Of a DNA stretch of 64,000 nt, positions 15,350 through 24,413 are shown one piece after another. The notes beneath the pieces are model-generated. The model had not been told where the DNA came from. It saw only the letters and a list, made by a program, of their open reading frames with translations, and did no database searches. Every line of letters starts with the position of its first letter. Position 1 is the stretch's first letter. A program made the position numbers and the translations under genes. Source of the DNA: Shewanella gelidimarina (lineage in GTDB: Bacteria > Pseudomonadota > Gammaproteobacteria > Enterobacterales > Shewanellaceae); NCBI RefSeq assembly GCF_023283945.1, contig NZ_JAKIKW010000023.1, forward strand, positions 27,053-91,052. Direction: 5' to 3'.

Positions 15350-15377
15350 TAGAACCTAGAACCTAGAACCTAGAACC
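15350..15377. repeat. heptanucleotide tandem repeat (TAGAACC)x4
   Basis: Four exact copies of TAGAACC end exactly at the folE stop codon. A further TAG-rich hairpin (GAGCC/GGCTC flanked by TAGAA/TTCTA, 15308-15333) lies beside it. Copy number may vary between strains. Confidence 0.8.
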
Positions 15378-16036
15378 TAATTACTAAGAAACTCAGCACG
15401 TGTGGCAGGATTAGATTTAAAAATACCGCCTAATGCTGTAGTGGTTGTTGAGCTGGTTGAATCCATCACTCCACGTGATTTAACGCAGTAATGTACCGCA
15501 TCCATTTTAACGGCGACGTCTTTGGTTTCTAGTAAGGTTTGCAGTGCAACTAAAACCTGTTGCGTCAGGCGCTCTTGTACCTGTGGCCGCTGCGCAAAGA
15601 AGCGTACGATACGATTTATCTTGGATAAGCCAATAATGTTTTTACGCGGCAAGTAAGCTACTCGTGCTAGGCCATCGATAGTGACTAAGTGATGCTCGCA
15701 AGTACTGGTGAGACTTATGTCATTAACCTTGACCATCTCGTCGAAGCCCATCTTGTTTTCAATCACGGTGATTTTTGGAAAGTTGGCGTAATCAAGACCT
15801 GAAAATATCTCATCAACGTACATTTTTGCAATGCGACGTGGCGTATCGGTCAAACTGTCGTCACGTAGATCTAACGACATTAACGTTAGAATCTCGCGCA
15901 TATGATGCTCAATTTTATCCTTACGTTCTTCAGGACTAAATTCGCAGGGCAGCATCGGGGTTTCAAGTCCGCGTTCAAGTAGCGCAGCTTGTACTAATTG
16001 TGCTGATTCACTGAGGATAGCTTCTTTTGATGTCAT
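15377..16036 (-). CDS. folE: GTP cyclohydrolase I
   Basis: FolE converts GTP to dihydroneopterin triphosphate, the first step of folate synthesis. The start at the ATG 16036 is chosen because a strong TGGAGGA sits just upstream, giving 219 residues. The zinc and catalytic motifs are present: STCEHHLVTIDG, VAYLPRKNIIGLSKINRIV, RPQVQERLTQQ and HYCVKSRGVMD. The 5' part of the gene with its upstream region has been copied to 18390-18767, between the two downstream peptidase genes. Confidence 0.95.
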   Translation of the reverse strand: MTSKEAILSESAQLVQAALLERGLETPMLPCEFSPEERKDKIEHHMREILTLMSLDLRDDSLTDTPRRIAKMYVDEIFSGLDYANFPKITVIENKMGFDEMVKVNDISLTSTCEHHLVTIDGLARVAYLPRKNIIGLSKINRIVRFFAQRPQVQERLTQQVLVALQTLLETKDVAVKMDAVHYCVKSRGVMDSTSSTTTTALGGIFKSNPATRAEFLSN

Positions 16037-16215
16037 AATGTCCTCCACTTTAATGGGTAGTGGTGCTGTCTCTGGTGATCTTAGTTGCGGTTCGCAATTT
16101 GACAGGTATCGCTTAACAGTAATAGTAGAGCGTTAACGCTTTGCTTTGGCGCTAAGATGCACGGAGGCACAGCGATTTGATGCAAATATACACCAAAAGT
16201 CTGGCTTGGGATAAG

Positions 16216-16242
16216 AAAAACCGACTAATTTAGTCGGTTTTT
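16216..16242. terminator. terminator of the first S9 peptidase gene
   Basis: AAAAACCGACTA-ATT-TAGTCGGTTTTT is a symmetric hairpin. An identical copy lies at 18726-18752 after the second S9 peptidase gene. Confidence 0.88.
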
Positions 16243-16254
16243 CTATTTGAGGGA

Positions 16255-18222
16255 TTAGAGCTTAAGGTTGGTCTTTAAGAAGCTGAGCATTTCACTGTAG
16301 TATTTTGCTCTATTTTCATCATCATAAAAGCCATGACCTTCGTCATCCATCACTAACTTTTTAAAGGGATAATCGATTTCATTGAGACTATCTTCTAATG
16401 ATTCAAGTTGTTCAATGGGAGCTCTCTCGTCTTCACCACCATGCACTAACATAATGTTAGCTTTGAGTTTACCCACATTATGAGTTGGCGACATAGATTC
16501 TAATAGCTTTTCATCTTCACCTAACACCTCTTTTAGGTAGCGCTTGCCTGCTCGTCGGCCTTGAACATCACCCTCATCAAACATTAATGGCAGATCATAA
16601 ACGCCGGCAAATCCAATAGCACACTTAAATAAATCTGGTTCAATGGTTGCGCTTTGAATAGCTGAATATCCACCGAAGCTACCGCCGACGATACAGATAC
16701 GCTCCTTGTCTACGATCCCTTGTTCGATAACATGCTTTGTGGCATCGATAATGTCATATTGAATTTCAGTCCCCCATTTTTGATGGCCCGCATTTTCAAA
16801 GTTGATTCCATAGCCACCAGAGCCTCGAAAATTCACCTGTAGCACGGCTGCCCCTTGGCTAGCAATTAACTGGTTTTGAGGGTCGAATCCCCACCAATCT
16901 CTAGGACCATGAGGGCCGCCATGAGGATTAACGACTAAGGGGAGTTCCTTCGCTTCTAATCCGTTTGGCAAAGTAAGGTAGCCATGGATCTCCACTCCAT
17001 CTCTGCTCGTAAAATGAATTGGTTTGATCTCGGCCATTTTCTCAGGGTCTATCCATTTCTTTTTTGAGACTAGATACTCTAGTTTTATCGCGTCAGCATC
17101 AAATAGGTAGTAGTGGCCGGGGTTACGATCATTAAAGGCTTTAATAATCATTTTTTTAGCATTATTTGTTTGACTAACAATGTGGATTTGGTGGCCCGGT
17201 AGCGCAGCTAAGAGCTGTTTGATGTATACAGCCGAAGGATCTTTAGAGTCGACAAACTCATAAGTTGGGTAGCCGTTTTCATATTCGACAGCATATAATT
17301 TTTTAGTGGTTTTATTTATCCACAGGTTACTTGGATCAACGACTTTATCGCGACTGACTAATTGCTTATCGCCCGTTTTTATATTTAGTAAATAGACACC
17401 TCTAGTCCCACCAGATTCACTCGCTGTAACATAAAGGCTGTCTTTTTTATTACTAAATGCGATAGGGGCAATAGCATCCAAATTTAAGTTGAGTTTAGCG
17501 GTATCGACCCACTCGTTATTATCACGATAGAAAAGTGTCGAATTGACATAATCTTTAGTGCCACTGACAAAACGGACATTACCTTCATGATCATTGAGGA
17601 AGTTAGCGTAAGGGATTGGGGATGAAGCTATTTTCTTACGTGAACCTTTGTACACATCTACGCGATAAACCTTTTGGGTGTTCTCTGCTGTGTTGCTACC
17701 TCCTCCTCCCCACGGCAGTGCTTGAACTAACATGAAACGCTTATTGTCAGGTAATGGATCTAAGATGGTCGCTGTTGCGCGGATAGCTGTGTTTGTCTTC
17801 TTTACTCTTGAGCCCGTTTGTTGTTCAGCGCCCTTGTAACCAAATAGATAAGTTGAATCCGAACCATCGGCGTTAACGGCAATTAACTCACCAAAATATT
17901 GTGGTTGGTTACTCCAACCTTTTAAATATACTTTTTGTAAAACAACTCGCTCGTCATTGACCCACTCATAGCGTCCGACTTGGGCATTACCAGGGAAAAA
18001 AACAACATGAATAGGCTGTTTAGTTTTGGCATCTAAGATGAGTAGCATTGCTTTATCATCTTTTTGACTGATGGCGCTAAGATAATCTCCGCCTGGGGAT
18101 ATTTTGACTTGAGAAAACTCTGCTGCCCGGCTAAATAGCCTCGCAGCTTCGTTTGTTTTTGCAAATATATTGCTGCTAAGCAAGGTTATACAGGCAAAGC
18201 TAATTATTTTGATTAGTTTCAT
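16255..18222 (-). CDS. secreted S9 family prolyl oligopeptidase (copy 1)
   Basis: The ATG at 18222 is preferred (AAGGAAG 5 bases upstream) and gives a 655-residue precursor with a Sec signal peptide (MKLIKIISFACITLLSSNIFA). An N-terminal beta-propeller of about 380 residues precedes the alpha/beta-hydrolase domain with the serine in GGSFGG, then the aspartate in HGGEDERAP and the histidine in DEGHGFYDD. This is the S9C acylaminoacyl-peptidase arrangement, cleaving short peptides in the periplasm or outside. It is a tandem paralogue of the gene at 18765; the two are nearly identical at the C-terminus and more diverged in the propeller. Confidence 0.9.
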   Translation of the reverse strand: MKLIKIISFACITLLSSNIFAKTNEAARLFSRAAEFSQVKISPGGDYLSAISQKDDKAMLLILDAKTKQPIHVVFFPGNAQVGRYEWVNDERVVLQKVYLKGWSNQPQYFGELIAVNADGSDSTYLFGYKGAEQQTGSRVKKTNTAIRATATILDPLPDNKRFMLVQALPWGGGGSNTAENTQKVYRVDVYKGSRKKIASSPIPYANFLNDHEGNVRFVSGTKDYVNSTLFYRDNNEWVDTAKLNLNLDAIAPIAFSNKKDSLYVTASESGGTRGVYLLNIKTGDKQLVSRDKVVDPSNLWINKTTKKLYAVEYENGYPTYEFVDSKDPSAVYIKQLLAALPGHQIHIVSQTNNAKKMIIKAFNDRNPGHYYLFDADAIKLEYLVSKKKWIDPEKMAEIKPIHFTSRDGVEIHGYLTLPNGLEAKELPLVVNPHGGPHGPRDWWGFDPQNQLIASQGAAVLQVNFRGSGGYGINFENAGHQKWGTEIQYDIIDATKHVIEQGIVDKERICIVGGSFGGYSAIQSATIEPDLFKCAIGFAGVYDLPLMFDEGDVQGRRAGKRYLKEVLGEDEKLLESMSPTHNVGKLKANIMLVHGGEDERAPIEQLESLEDSLNEIDYPFKKLVMDDEGHGFYDDENRAKYYSEMLSFLKTNLKL

Positions 18223-18389
18223 ACAACTTCCTTGTGGAAACATTGTGTTAATTTATTTTCAACATGTAGGTTACAAAGGTAGAGTAAAACAAAAGTATGA
18301 TGGGAACAATAACTAAAATAATCAACATTGTGAGTTAAATACTGCCAATGTATTGGTATGAGATCTGCTTGATTAAGGACTAAGAGGTC

Positions 18390-18546
18390 ATTTTGGGAAA
18401 GTTGGCGTAATCAAGACCTGAAAAGGTGTCATCAACGTAAATTTTGGCTATACGAGGTGGAGTATCGGGGTTTCAAGTCCGCGTTCAAGTAGCGCAGCTT
18501 GTACTAATTGTGCTGATTCACTGAGGATAGCTTCTTTTGATGTCAT
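18390..18546 (-). pseudogene. folE remnant left by tandem duplication
   Basis: Bases 18464-18546 are identical to folE bases 15954-16036 (start codon and first codons), and 18390-18463 match folE 15771-15844 with 10 differences in 74. The 109 bases of folE between those blocks are missing, the breakpoints lying in a shared ATCGG, and the gap shifts the frame. The fragment keeps the folE ribosome binding site and upstream region. Confidence 0.85.
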
Positions 18547-18767
18547 AATGTCCTCCACTTTAATGGGTAGTGGTGCTGTCTCTGGTGATCTTAGTTGCGG
18601 TTCGCAATTTGACAGGTATCGCTTAACAGTAATAGTAGAGCGTTAACGCTTTGCTTTGGCGCTAAGATGCACGGAGGCACAGCGATTTGATGCAAATATA
18701 CACCAAAAGTCTGGCTTGGGATAAGAAAAACCGACTAATTTAGTCGGTTTTTCTATTTGAGGGATTA
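18464..18767. repeat. 304-base perfect duplicate of 15954-16257
   Basis: This block is identical base for base to 15954-16257 at an offset of 2510. It covers the first part of folE, its ribosome binding site, the intergenic region, the peptidase terminator and the peptidase stop. The first difference is at 16258/18768. Confidence 0.92.
18726..18752. terminator. terminator of the second S9 peptidase gene
   Basis: Identical copy of the hairpin at 16216-16242 (7-bp GC-containing stem extended by A/T runs). Confidence 0.88.
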
Positions 18768-20735
18768 CAGCTTAAGGTTGGTCTTTAAGAAACTGAGCAT
18801 TTCACTGTAGTATTTTGCCCTATGTCCGTCATCATAAAATCCATGACCTTCATCATCCATCACTAACTTTTTAAAGGGATAATCGATTTCATTGAGACTA
18901 TCTTCTAATGATTCAAGTTGTTCAATGGGAGCTCTTTCATCTTCACCGCCATGAACTAATAAAATGTTGGTTTTGAGTTTACCCACATTATAAGTTGGCG
19001 ACATCGATTTTAATAATGCTTGGTCTTCACCAAGTACCTCTTTTAAGTAGTTCAGACCTGATCGGCGTCCTTGTACGTCACCTTCCTCAAACATGAGTGG
19101 TAAGTCGTAAACGCCGGCAAATCCAATCGCACACTTAAACATGTTTGGTTCGATAATGGCGCTTTGTAAGGCGCTATAACCACCAAAACTACCTCCGGCA
19201 ATACAGATACGCTTTTCATCAACGTAGCCTTCCTCTATAACGTACTGCGTAGCATCAATGATGTCATACTGAATATCAGTGCCCCACTTTTGGTACCCAG
19301 CCTTTTCAAAGGCATTACCGTAACCACCTGAACCACGGAAGTTGACTTGTAGTACCGCCATTCCTTCACTGGCTAACATTTGGTTTTGTGCGTTAAAGCC
19401 CCACCAATCTCTGACGTTATAAGGGCCTCCATGAGGGTTTACTACTAAGGGTAAATTCTTGGCTTCTTTACCATGAGGTAATGTTAAGTAACCACTTATT
19501 TTGATCCCGTCTCGACTGACAAAACTGATAGGTTTAACTTCAGCCATTAGTTCAGGGTCGAGCCATTGTTTTTGAGATGCTAGATATTCAAGCTTTACTT
19601 TTTCAGTATCAAATATGTAGTAGTCGCCTGGGTTGCGATCATTAGATGCTTTTATAATGAGTAGGTTGGAATCTCTATTTTCACTGACAATTTGGACTTG
19701 GTGACCAGGTAAAGCCGCTATCAGTTGTTTAAGTATTTTTGAGTGTTGTTCTTTTGGGTTAACAAAGGCGTAGGTTGGGTAACCGTTGTCGAACTCTACG
19801 GCATACAATTTTTTAGTTTTCTGGTTTATCCAAAAGTTGCTTGGGTCGACAACTTCGTCTTGAATAATTTTCTTTTTCTTGCCTGTTTCAAGATCGATGC
19901 TGTACACACCTAAAGTTTGCCCATCTTCACGGCCTGCGGCATAAATACTGTTTTTCTGTTCAGCAAAAGAAATAGGCCTAAAATCAAGGAGACCAATTGA
20001 AAGTTGGTCACTATTTATCCATTCACCATCTTTGCGGTAAAACACTTTAGTGGTGTTAGTTTTATCTTCACCAACAACAAAGCGAACCTCACCTTTAAAA
20101 TCAGTTAAGAATCTAGATTGGCCAATTGGCGCTCGCATCAGTTTTCTGCGTTTCCCTTTGTATATGTCGACACGGTAAACGTCTTGTTTTTGCTCATAAT
20201 CAAGGGTACGTTTATTATTCCAAGGTATTGCGTTAACCAACATGTAACGGTCATCATTTGGCAGTGGGTCTAAAATATAAGCGGTAGCTCGAATAGCTGT
20301 GTTCTTTTTTAGGTTTGAACCTGTTTGTTGTTCGCCACCGTTATAGCCAAACAAATATTGCGCATTAGAGCCATCAGCATTAACAGCAAATAACTCACCA
20401 TAATAGATGGGAGTATCTTGCCAGCCTTTTAAATACTCTTTTTGCAAAACGATTCGATCATCATTAGCCCATGCGTAGTTACCGACTTGAGCATTACCAG
20501 GGAAAAATACTGCATGGTGTAATTTCTTAGTTTTAGCATCCAATATTAACAGTTTATTTTTACCATCGTGTTTGGTAATAGCGCCGATATAGTCACCGGC
20601 AGGTGAGAGTTTTAGATGACTAAACTCCGCTCCGCGACTAAATTGTTTTGCTATAGTTAGGGTGGTGTCTGCGCCAAAGGCCGGCATAGCTGTGGCAATA
20701 AGCACAACTAGGCTAATGAGAGAGGTTATCCTCAT
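18765..20735 (-). CDS. secreted S9 family prolyl oligopeptidase (copy 2)
   Basis: A 656-residue precursor with a signal peptide (residues 1-21, ending AFG-AD), a beta-propeller with paired segments such as FSRGAEFSHLKLSPAGDYIG, and a catalytic domain with the serine in AGGSFGG, aspartate in HGGEDERAP and histidine in DEGHGFYDD. The last 90 residues are almost the same as in copy 1, whereas the propeller shows many replacements, so copy 2 may differ in substrate entry. AAGGAAG precedes the ATG. Its terminator and 3' flank are the duplicated block. Confidence 0.9.
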   Translation of the reverse strand: MRITSLISLVVLIATAMPAFGADTTLTIAKQFSRGAEFSHLKLSPAGDYIGAITKHDGKNKLLILDAKTKKLHHAVFFPGNAQVGNYAWANDDRIVLQKEYLKGWQDTPIYYGELFAVNADGSNAQYLFGYNGGEQQTGSNLKKNTAIRATAYILDPLPNDDRYMLVNAIPWNNKRTLDYEQKQDVYRVDIYKGKRRKLMRAPIGQSRFLTDFKGEVRFVVGEDKTNTTKVFYRKDGEWINSDQLSIGLLDFRPISFAEQKNSIYAAGREDGQTLGVYSIDLETGKKKKIIQDEVVDPSNFWINQKTKKLYAVEFDNGYPTYAFVNPKEQHSKILKQLIAALPGHQVQIVSENRDSNLLIIKASNDRNPGDYYIFDTEKVKLEYLASQKQWLDPELMAEVKPISFVSRDGIKISGYLTLPHGKEAKNLPLVVNPHGGPYNVRDWWGFNAQNQMLASEGMAVLQVNFRGSGGYGNAFEKAGYQKWGTDIQYDIIDATQYVIEEGYVDEKRICIAGGSFGGYSALQSAIIEPNMFKCAIGFAGVYDLPLMFEEGDVQGRRSGLNYLKEVLGEDQALLKSMSPTYNVGKLKTNILLVHGGEDERAPIEQLESLEDSLNEIDYPFKKLVMDDEGHGFYDDGHRAKYYSEMLSFLKTNLKL

Positions 20736-20831
20736 AATACTTCCTTGTTTAATTATAAAGAGTTGTATTTTTAAGCAGTTAGAGAGTAGGGGAAAAGTAA
20801 TAAATTTTCAATGGGAAAGTTAACTAATAAG

Positions 20832-20856
20832 TAAGTGGCGGAGGGCCCGCCACTTA
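20832..20856 (-). terminator. hairpin downstream of slmA
   Basis: TAAGTGGCGG and CCGCCACTTA form a perfect 10-bp stem with a 5-base loop, 12 bases past the slmA stop. The tail is only partly T-rich on the minus strand. Confidence 0.65.
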
Positions 20857-20868
20857 GCGCATTAATGG

Positions 20869-21462
20869 CTAGCTCTGCAGCAGTTGTTGCTGAACAAATG
20901 CCCATTGTTCATTAAAGTGCTTGGTAGGCTTTATTTTAAACTCACTACGGACAAACTGGGCAATTCTGCCCTCGGCAATCGCAAGCAGTAAGTTAGCCAG
21001 AACAGCTTCGTCGATACTAAAGCCTTGGCCTTCGCGTAAGCTTTTCTCGCGTAGGATTTGCTTAAGATGAGTTTCAATTTTAGAAAACAGTTGGCCAATT
21101 CGACTGCGTAAACGCTCGTGTTCACCGAGTAAGGCGTCACCGTTTAATACCCTCGAAATGCCGGGATTACGCTCGGCGAAAACCAGCAGCAGTTGCAATA
21201 ACTGTTGGCAGCGTTTCATTGTGTCTTTTTCTTCATCCATGATGAGATTGATACGAGAAAGCAGTGACTCCTCGATAAACTCAATTAGGCCTTCAAACAT
21301 GCGTGCTTTGCTCGGAAAGTGACGGTAGAGGGCTGCCTCTGATACGCCAACTTCAGCTGCTAATTTTGCAGTGGTTATACGTTGTCCTGGATTTGTTTCT
21401 AGCATTGTCGCCAAACATTGAAGAATATGTTCACGGCGGTTTATTTTTGGGCTTGCAGCCAT
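20869..21462 (-). CDS. slmA: nucleoid occlusion factor SlmA
   Basis: SlmA is a TetR-family protein that binds specific chromosomal sites and blocks FtsZ ring assembly over the nucleoid. The 197-residue protein shows the N-terminal helix-turn-helix (ITTAKLAAEVGVSEAALYRHF) and the SlmA-specific stretches RINLIMDEEKDTMKR and LLLVFAERNPGISRVLNGDALLGE (quoted in parts). AAGGA lies 8 bases before the ATG. It is followed on the same strand order by dut and coaBC upstream, the conserved coaBC-dut-slmA order of gammaproteobacteria. Confidence 0.95.
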   Translation of the reverse strand: MAASPKINRREHILQCLATMLETNPGQRITTAKLAAEVGVSEAALYRHFPSKARMFEGLIEFIEESLLSRINLIMDEEKDTMKRCQQLLQLLLVFAERNPGISRVLNGDALLGEHERLRSRIGQLFSKIETHLKQILREKSLREGQGFSIDEAVLANLLLAIAEGRIAQFVRSEFKIKPTKHFNEQWAFVQQQLLQS

Positions 21463-21561
21463 TTATTAGTCCTTCACTCGAATACTACTGAGCGAGATAG
21501 CAAGGAAACGTAGCTCCGTGCTATCTACAAAATGTGGTGATGCGTTTAACGCGGTAATTTA

Positions 21562-22020
21562 TTATTTTGTACCTGAATGACCAAAACCGCCTGCACCGCG
21601 GTCTGAGCCATCAAATTCATCCACAAGCTTAAATTCGGCTTGTACGACGGGAACAAAGACTAACTGCGCAAGACGGTCACCAATCTCGATGGTGAATGGT
21701 TCACTGCCCCGATTCCAGCAAGAAACCATTAAGGGTCCTTGGTAATCAGAGTCGATTAACCCCACTAAGTTACCGAGCACGATGCCGTGCTTATGGCCTA
21801 GGCCTGAACGAGGTAATATGATGGCGGCCAAACTTGGATCTGCCACATGCACTGCAATACCGGTTGGGATTAGCACAGTTTCACCCGGTTGTATGGTGAG
21901 CTGAGTGTCAGTGATAGCGCGTAAATCCATTCCAGCACTACCTGGCGTCGCATAAGCTGGCAGTGGGAACTGGGTGCCAATACGAGAGTCTAGAATCTTT
22001 AATTCAATCGGTGTTTTCAT
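21562..22020 (-). CDS. dut: dUTP diphosphatase
   Basis: Dut hydrolyses dUTP to dUMP, keeping uracil out of DNA and feeding thymidylate synthesis. The 152-residue trimeric-type enzyme carries all five motifs in order: PGSAGMDLRA, PRSGLGHKHGI, GLIDSDYQGPL, GDRLAQLVFVP and GSDRGAGGFGHSG. Its ATG abuts the coaBC stop with no gap, so the two are translated in tandem. Confidence 0.96.
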   Translation of the reverse strand: MKTPIELKILDSRIGTQFPLPAYATPGSAGMDLRAITDTQLTIQPGETVLIPTGIAVHVADPSLAAIILPRSGLGHKHGIVLGNLVGLIDSDYQGPLMVSCWNRGSEPFTIEIGDRLAQLVFVPVVQAEFKLVDEFDGSDRGAGGFGHSGTK

Positions 22021-23214
22021 TTAATTTTTTACTTTTTCTGCGATTAGAGTGAGTAATTGCTTGGCTAAAGTTTGTTTGTCGACAGCGGGAAAGTGTGTCG
22101 CACCATCGTGCCAAAACACGCTGAGCGCATTATTGTCGCTATTAAAACCAATGTTACTGTTAGACACATCATTGGCGGCGATCATATCGAGTTTCTTACG
22201 CACCAGTTTACCTTTGGCGTATTGCTCGACATCATTTGTTTCTGCTGCAAAACCAACCGTAAACGGACGTTTAGCATGGCTGGCAACGGTGGCTAAGATA
22301 TCAGGATTTCGAACGAGCGCAAGCTGCATCTGCTCCGCAGATTTTTTTATTTTACTCTCTGCAATATCCGCGATTCGATAATCAGCCACCGCCGCACAAC
22401 CGATAAAAATTTGGTGGTTTTTTACTTCTGGGATCACGGCATCAAGCATCTCTTGTGCTGACCCAACATCAATACGGGTCACATTCGCTGGAGTGGCTAA
22501 GTTTACAGGTCCTGCAACGAGTGTGACTGTTGCACCCATCTCAGCAGCCGCGCTAGCAAGTGCAAAGCCCATTTTTCCTGAACTGTGATTCGAGATATAC
22601 CTTACGGGATCTATGGCTTCACGGGTGGGTCCTGCCGTGAGCAATAAAGACACGCCATCTAACAATTTTGGCCCCAATAGCTGCTCGGCTCGCTCTGCAA
22701 TCGCCACCGGTTCTAACATTCTGCCAGGGCCCACTTCGCCACAGGCTTGTGAGCCAGAATCTGGGCCCCATATGGTAAAGCCGCGTTGTGCTACGGTTTT
22801 TAAATTGGCTTGCGTCGCTGCATTGCGGTACATCTGCTGATTCATCGCAGGGCAAAGCACTATAGGAGCTTCTGTTGCTAAGCATGTGGTGGTGATGAGT
22901 TCATCGGCCATGCCGATACTCATGCGCGCAATTAAGTTTGCCGTGGCGGGGGCAATAATGACTAAGTCAGCCCAGCGGGCTAATTCTATATGGCCCATGG
23001 AGGCTTCTGCAGTGGGGTCGAGCAGGTCGGTGGCAACTGGATAGCCAGATAAAGCTTGGAGGGTGAGTGGTGTGATAAATTGCTGCGCACTTTGGCTCAT
23101 GACGACTCTAACGTCAGCGCCACGGTCTTTTAGTTTGCGAACTAAATCAGCAGATTTATAGGCAGCAATGCCACCTCCAATACCTAAAAGGACTTTCTTA
23201 TTTTTCAAACCCAT
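22021..23214 (-). CDS. coaBC: bifunctional phosphopantothenoylcysteine decarboxylase/synthetase
   Basis: CoaBC carries out two steps of coenzyme A synthesis: CoaB joins cysteine to phosphopantothenate and CoaC decarboxylates the product. The start is taken at the ATG 23214 (MGLKNKKVLLGIGGG), with AGAG five bases upstream; the frame is open seven codons further. The CoaC half has PAMNQQM and the active-site cysteine in QACGEVGPGRMLEP; the CoaB half begins LLTAGPTREAIDPVRYISN with the conserved SSGKMG and a later AAVADYR. About 397 residues. Divergent from radC. Confidence 0.94.
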   Translation of the reverse strand: MGLKNKKVLLGIGGGIAAYKSADLVRKLKDRGADVRVVMSQSAQQFITPLTLQALSGYPVATDLLDPTAEASMGHIELARWADLVIIAPATANLIARMSIGMADELITTTCLATEAPIVLCPAMNQQMYRNAATQANLKTVAQRGFTIWGPDSGSQACGEVGPGRMLEPVAIAERAEQLLGPKLLDGVSLLLTAGPTREAIDPVRYISNHSSGKMGFALASAAAEMGATVTLVAGPVNLATPANVTRIDVGSAQEMLDAVIPEVKNHQIFIGCAAVADYRIADIAESKIKKSAEQMQLALVRNPDILATVASHAKRPFTVGFAAETNDVEQYAKGKLVRKKLDMIAANDVSNSNIGFNSDNNALSVFWHDGATHFPAVDKQTLAKQLLTLIAEKVKN

Positions 23215-23364
23215 ACGTACTCTTTCCATTATCATTTTGACGGATTTTAATGCTATCCGTGCAGCCGATGTGCGGCCTAAGATATCACAATCCTAATCCA
23301 GTTGATGAACAAGTTGGTAAATTCTCGACCATACTCAATATTAAATAATAACAAGGAGGTTATT

Positions 23365-24042
23365 GTGGGAATTAAAGACTGGCCACAAGGCGAAGGGCCA
23401 AGAGAAAAGCTACTGCTTAATGGTGCACAGCAACTATCGGATGCGGAGTTACTTGCAGTATTGCTCAGGGTTGGCCTTAAGGGCTTAAGTGCCGTTGAAT
23501 TAGCTCGTATGATGATTACCGAGTTTGGCGGGCTTAGAAGCTTGCTGACAGCGTCTCAAGCAGAAGTATGCCGTATAGATGGAATTGGTCCGGTTAAGTA
23601 TGCTCAATTGCAGGCTGCTGTTGAGATCGGTACGCGAATTTCGAAAGAAAATCTAAAAAGAGGTAAAATTTTATCGGATCCTGATTTAACTCGAGACTAT
23701 TTAATGAGACAATTAGGGGATCGTGCCTACGAAGTGTTTGCTGTTTTACTATTAGATAGCCAACATCGGGTGATTCAATTCGTTGAATTATTCAGGGGCA
23801 CAATAAATTCTGCGTCAGTTTATCCACGAGATGTGGTGAGCTTGGTGCTTGAGAAAAAAGCTGCGGCTGTGATCGTGTGTCACAATCATCCCTCTGGAGT
23901 TGCAGAGCCAAGTACAGCCGACAGACGAATTACTGAGCGATTGAAACAAGCCCTACAAACTATCGATGTTTCCCTGTTAGACCATATGGTTGTAGGCGAT
24001 CGAGAGATAGTTTCTTTCGCTGAACGAGGGTGGATAGATTAA
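23365..24042 (+). CDS. radC: RadC family JAMM-domain protein
   Basis: The start is the GTG at 23365, preceded by a near-perfect AAGGAGG five bases upstream; the frame is open further but without such a site. The 225-residue protein has an N-terminal helix-hairpin-helix (IDGIGPVKYAQLQAA) and a C-terminal JAMM metalloprotease-like motif, HNHPSGVAEPSTAD. The function is unsettled; an old link to DNA repair was withdrawn. Gene order coaBC-radC-rpmBG is typical for gammaproteobacteria. Confidence 0.93.
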   Translation: MGIKDWPQGEGPREKLLLNGAQQLSDAELLAVLLRVGLKGLSAVELARMMITEFGGLRSLLTASQAEVCRIDGIGPVKYAQLQAAVEIGTRISKENLKRGKILSDPDLTRDYLMRQLGDRAYEVFAVLLLDSQHRVIQFVELFRGTINSASVYPRDVVSLVLEKKAAAVIVCHNHPSGVAEPSTADRRITERLKQALQTIDVSLLDHMVVGDREIVSFAERGWID

Positions 24043-24050
24043 TCTAACCC

Positions 24051-24079
24051 TTGATCTTTTATTTTAGATCCTGTATAAA
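24051..24079 (+). promoter_or_regulatory. sigma-70 promoter of rpmB-rpmG
   Basis: TTGATC (24051-24056), a 17-base spacer and TATAAA (24074-24079) lie just after the radC stop and about 90 bases before rpmB, leaving a leader in front of the ribosomal protein genes. Confidence 0.7.
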
Positions 24080-24170
24080 ATGCGCCCTCTGTTGTGTGCC
24101 TCAGGCGACGGCCGTGTTCGAGGTACATTAATGCTCGAGCGTTATATATATTGTTTTGGAGAAGTTTGAC

Positions 24171-24407
24171 ATGTCAAGAATATGCCAAGTAACTGGCAAG
24201 AAACCAATGGTTGGTAACAACCGTTCGCACGCAAAGAATTCTACGCGTCGTCGTTTTTTACCTAACCTACAGAATCACAGATTCTGGTTAGAAACTGAAA
24301 AACGTTTCGTGAAGTTACGTATCTCTACTAAGGGTATGCGTATCGTTGATAAGAAAGGTATCGAAGTAGTTGTTGCTGAACTTCGTGCCCGTGGCGAGAA
24401 GGTATAA
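24171..24407 (+). CDS. rpmB: 50S ribosomal protein L28
   Basis: Small basic ribosomal protein of 78 residues starting MSRICQVTGKKPMVGNN, with HAKNSTRRRFLPNLQ and the C-terminal VDKKGIEVVVAELRARG, all typical of L28. The ATG at 24171 follows TTGGAGAAG; the frame is open upstream but the family begins here. Co-transcribed with rpmG, 6 bases downstream. Confidence 0.97.
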   Translation: MSRICQVTGKKPMVGNNRSHAKNSTRRRFLPNLQNHRFWLETEKRFVKLRISTKGMRIVDKKGIEVVVAELRARGEKV

Positions 24408-24413
24408 TAAACC

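Noticed and set aside
15177..15380. CRISPR array at the TAGAACC repeats
   Set aside because: The unit is seven bases with no spacers and no cas genes; it is a simple tandem repeat.
21303..21491. Many antisense frames inside core genes (for example opposite slmA, coaBC, murE, ftsZ)
   Set aside because: They are shadows of well-supported genes with no start signals of their own.
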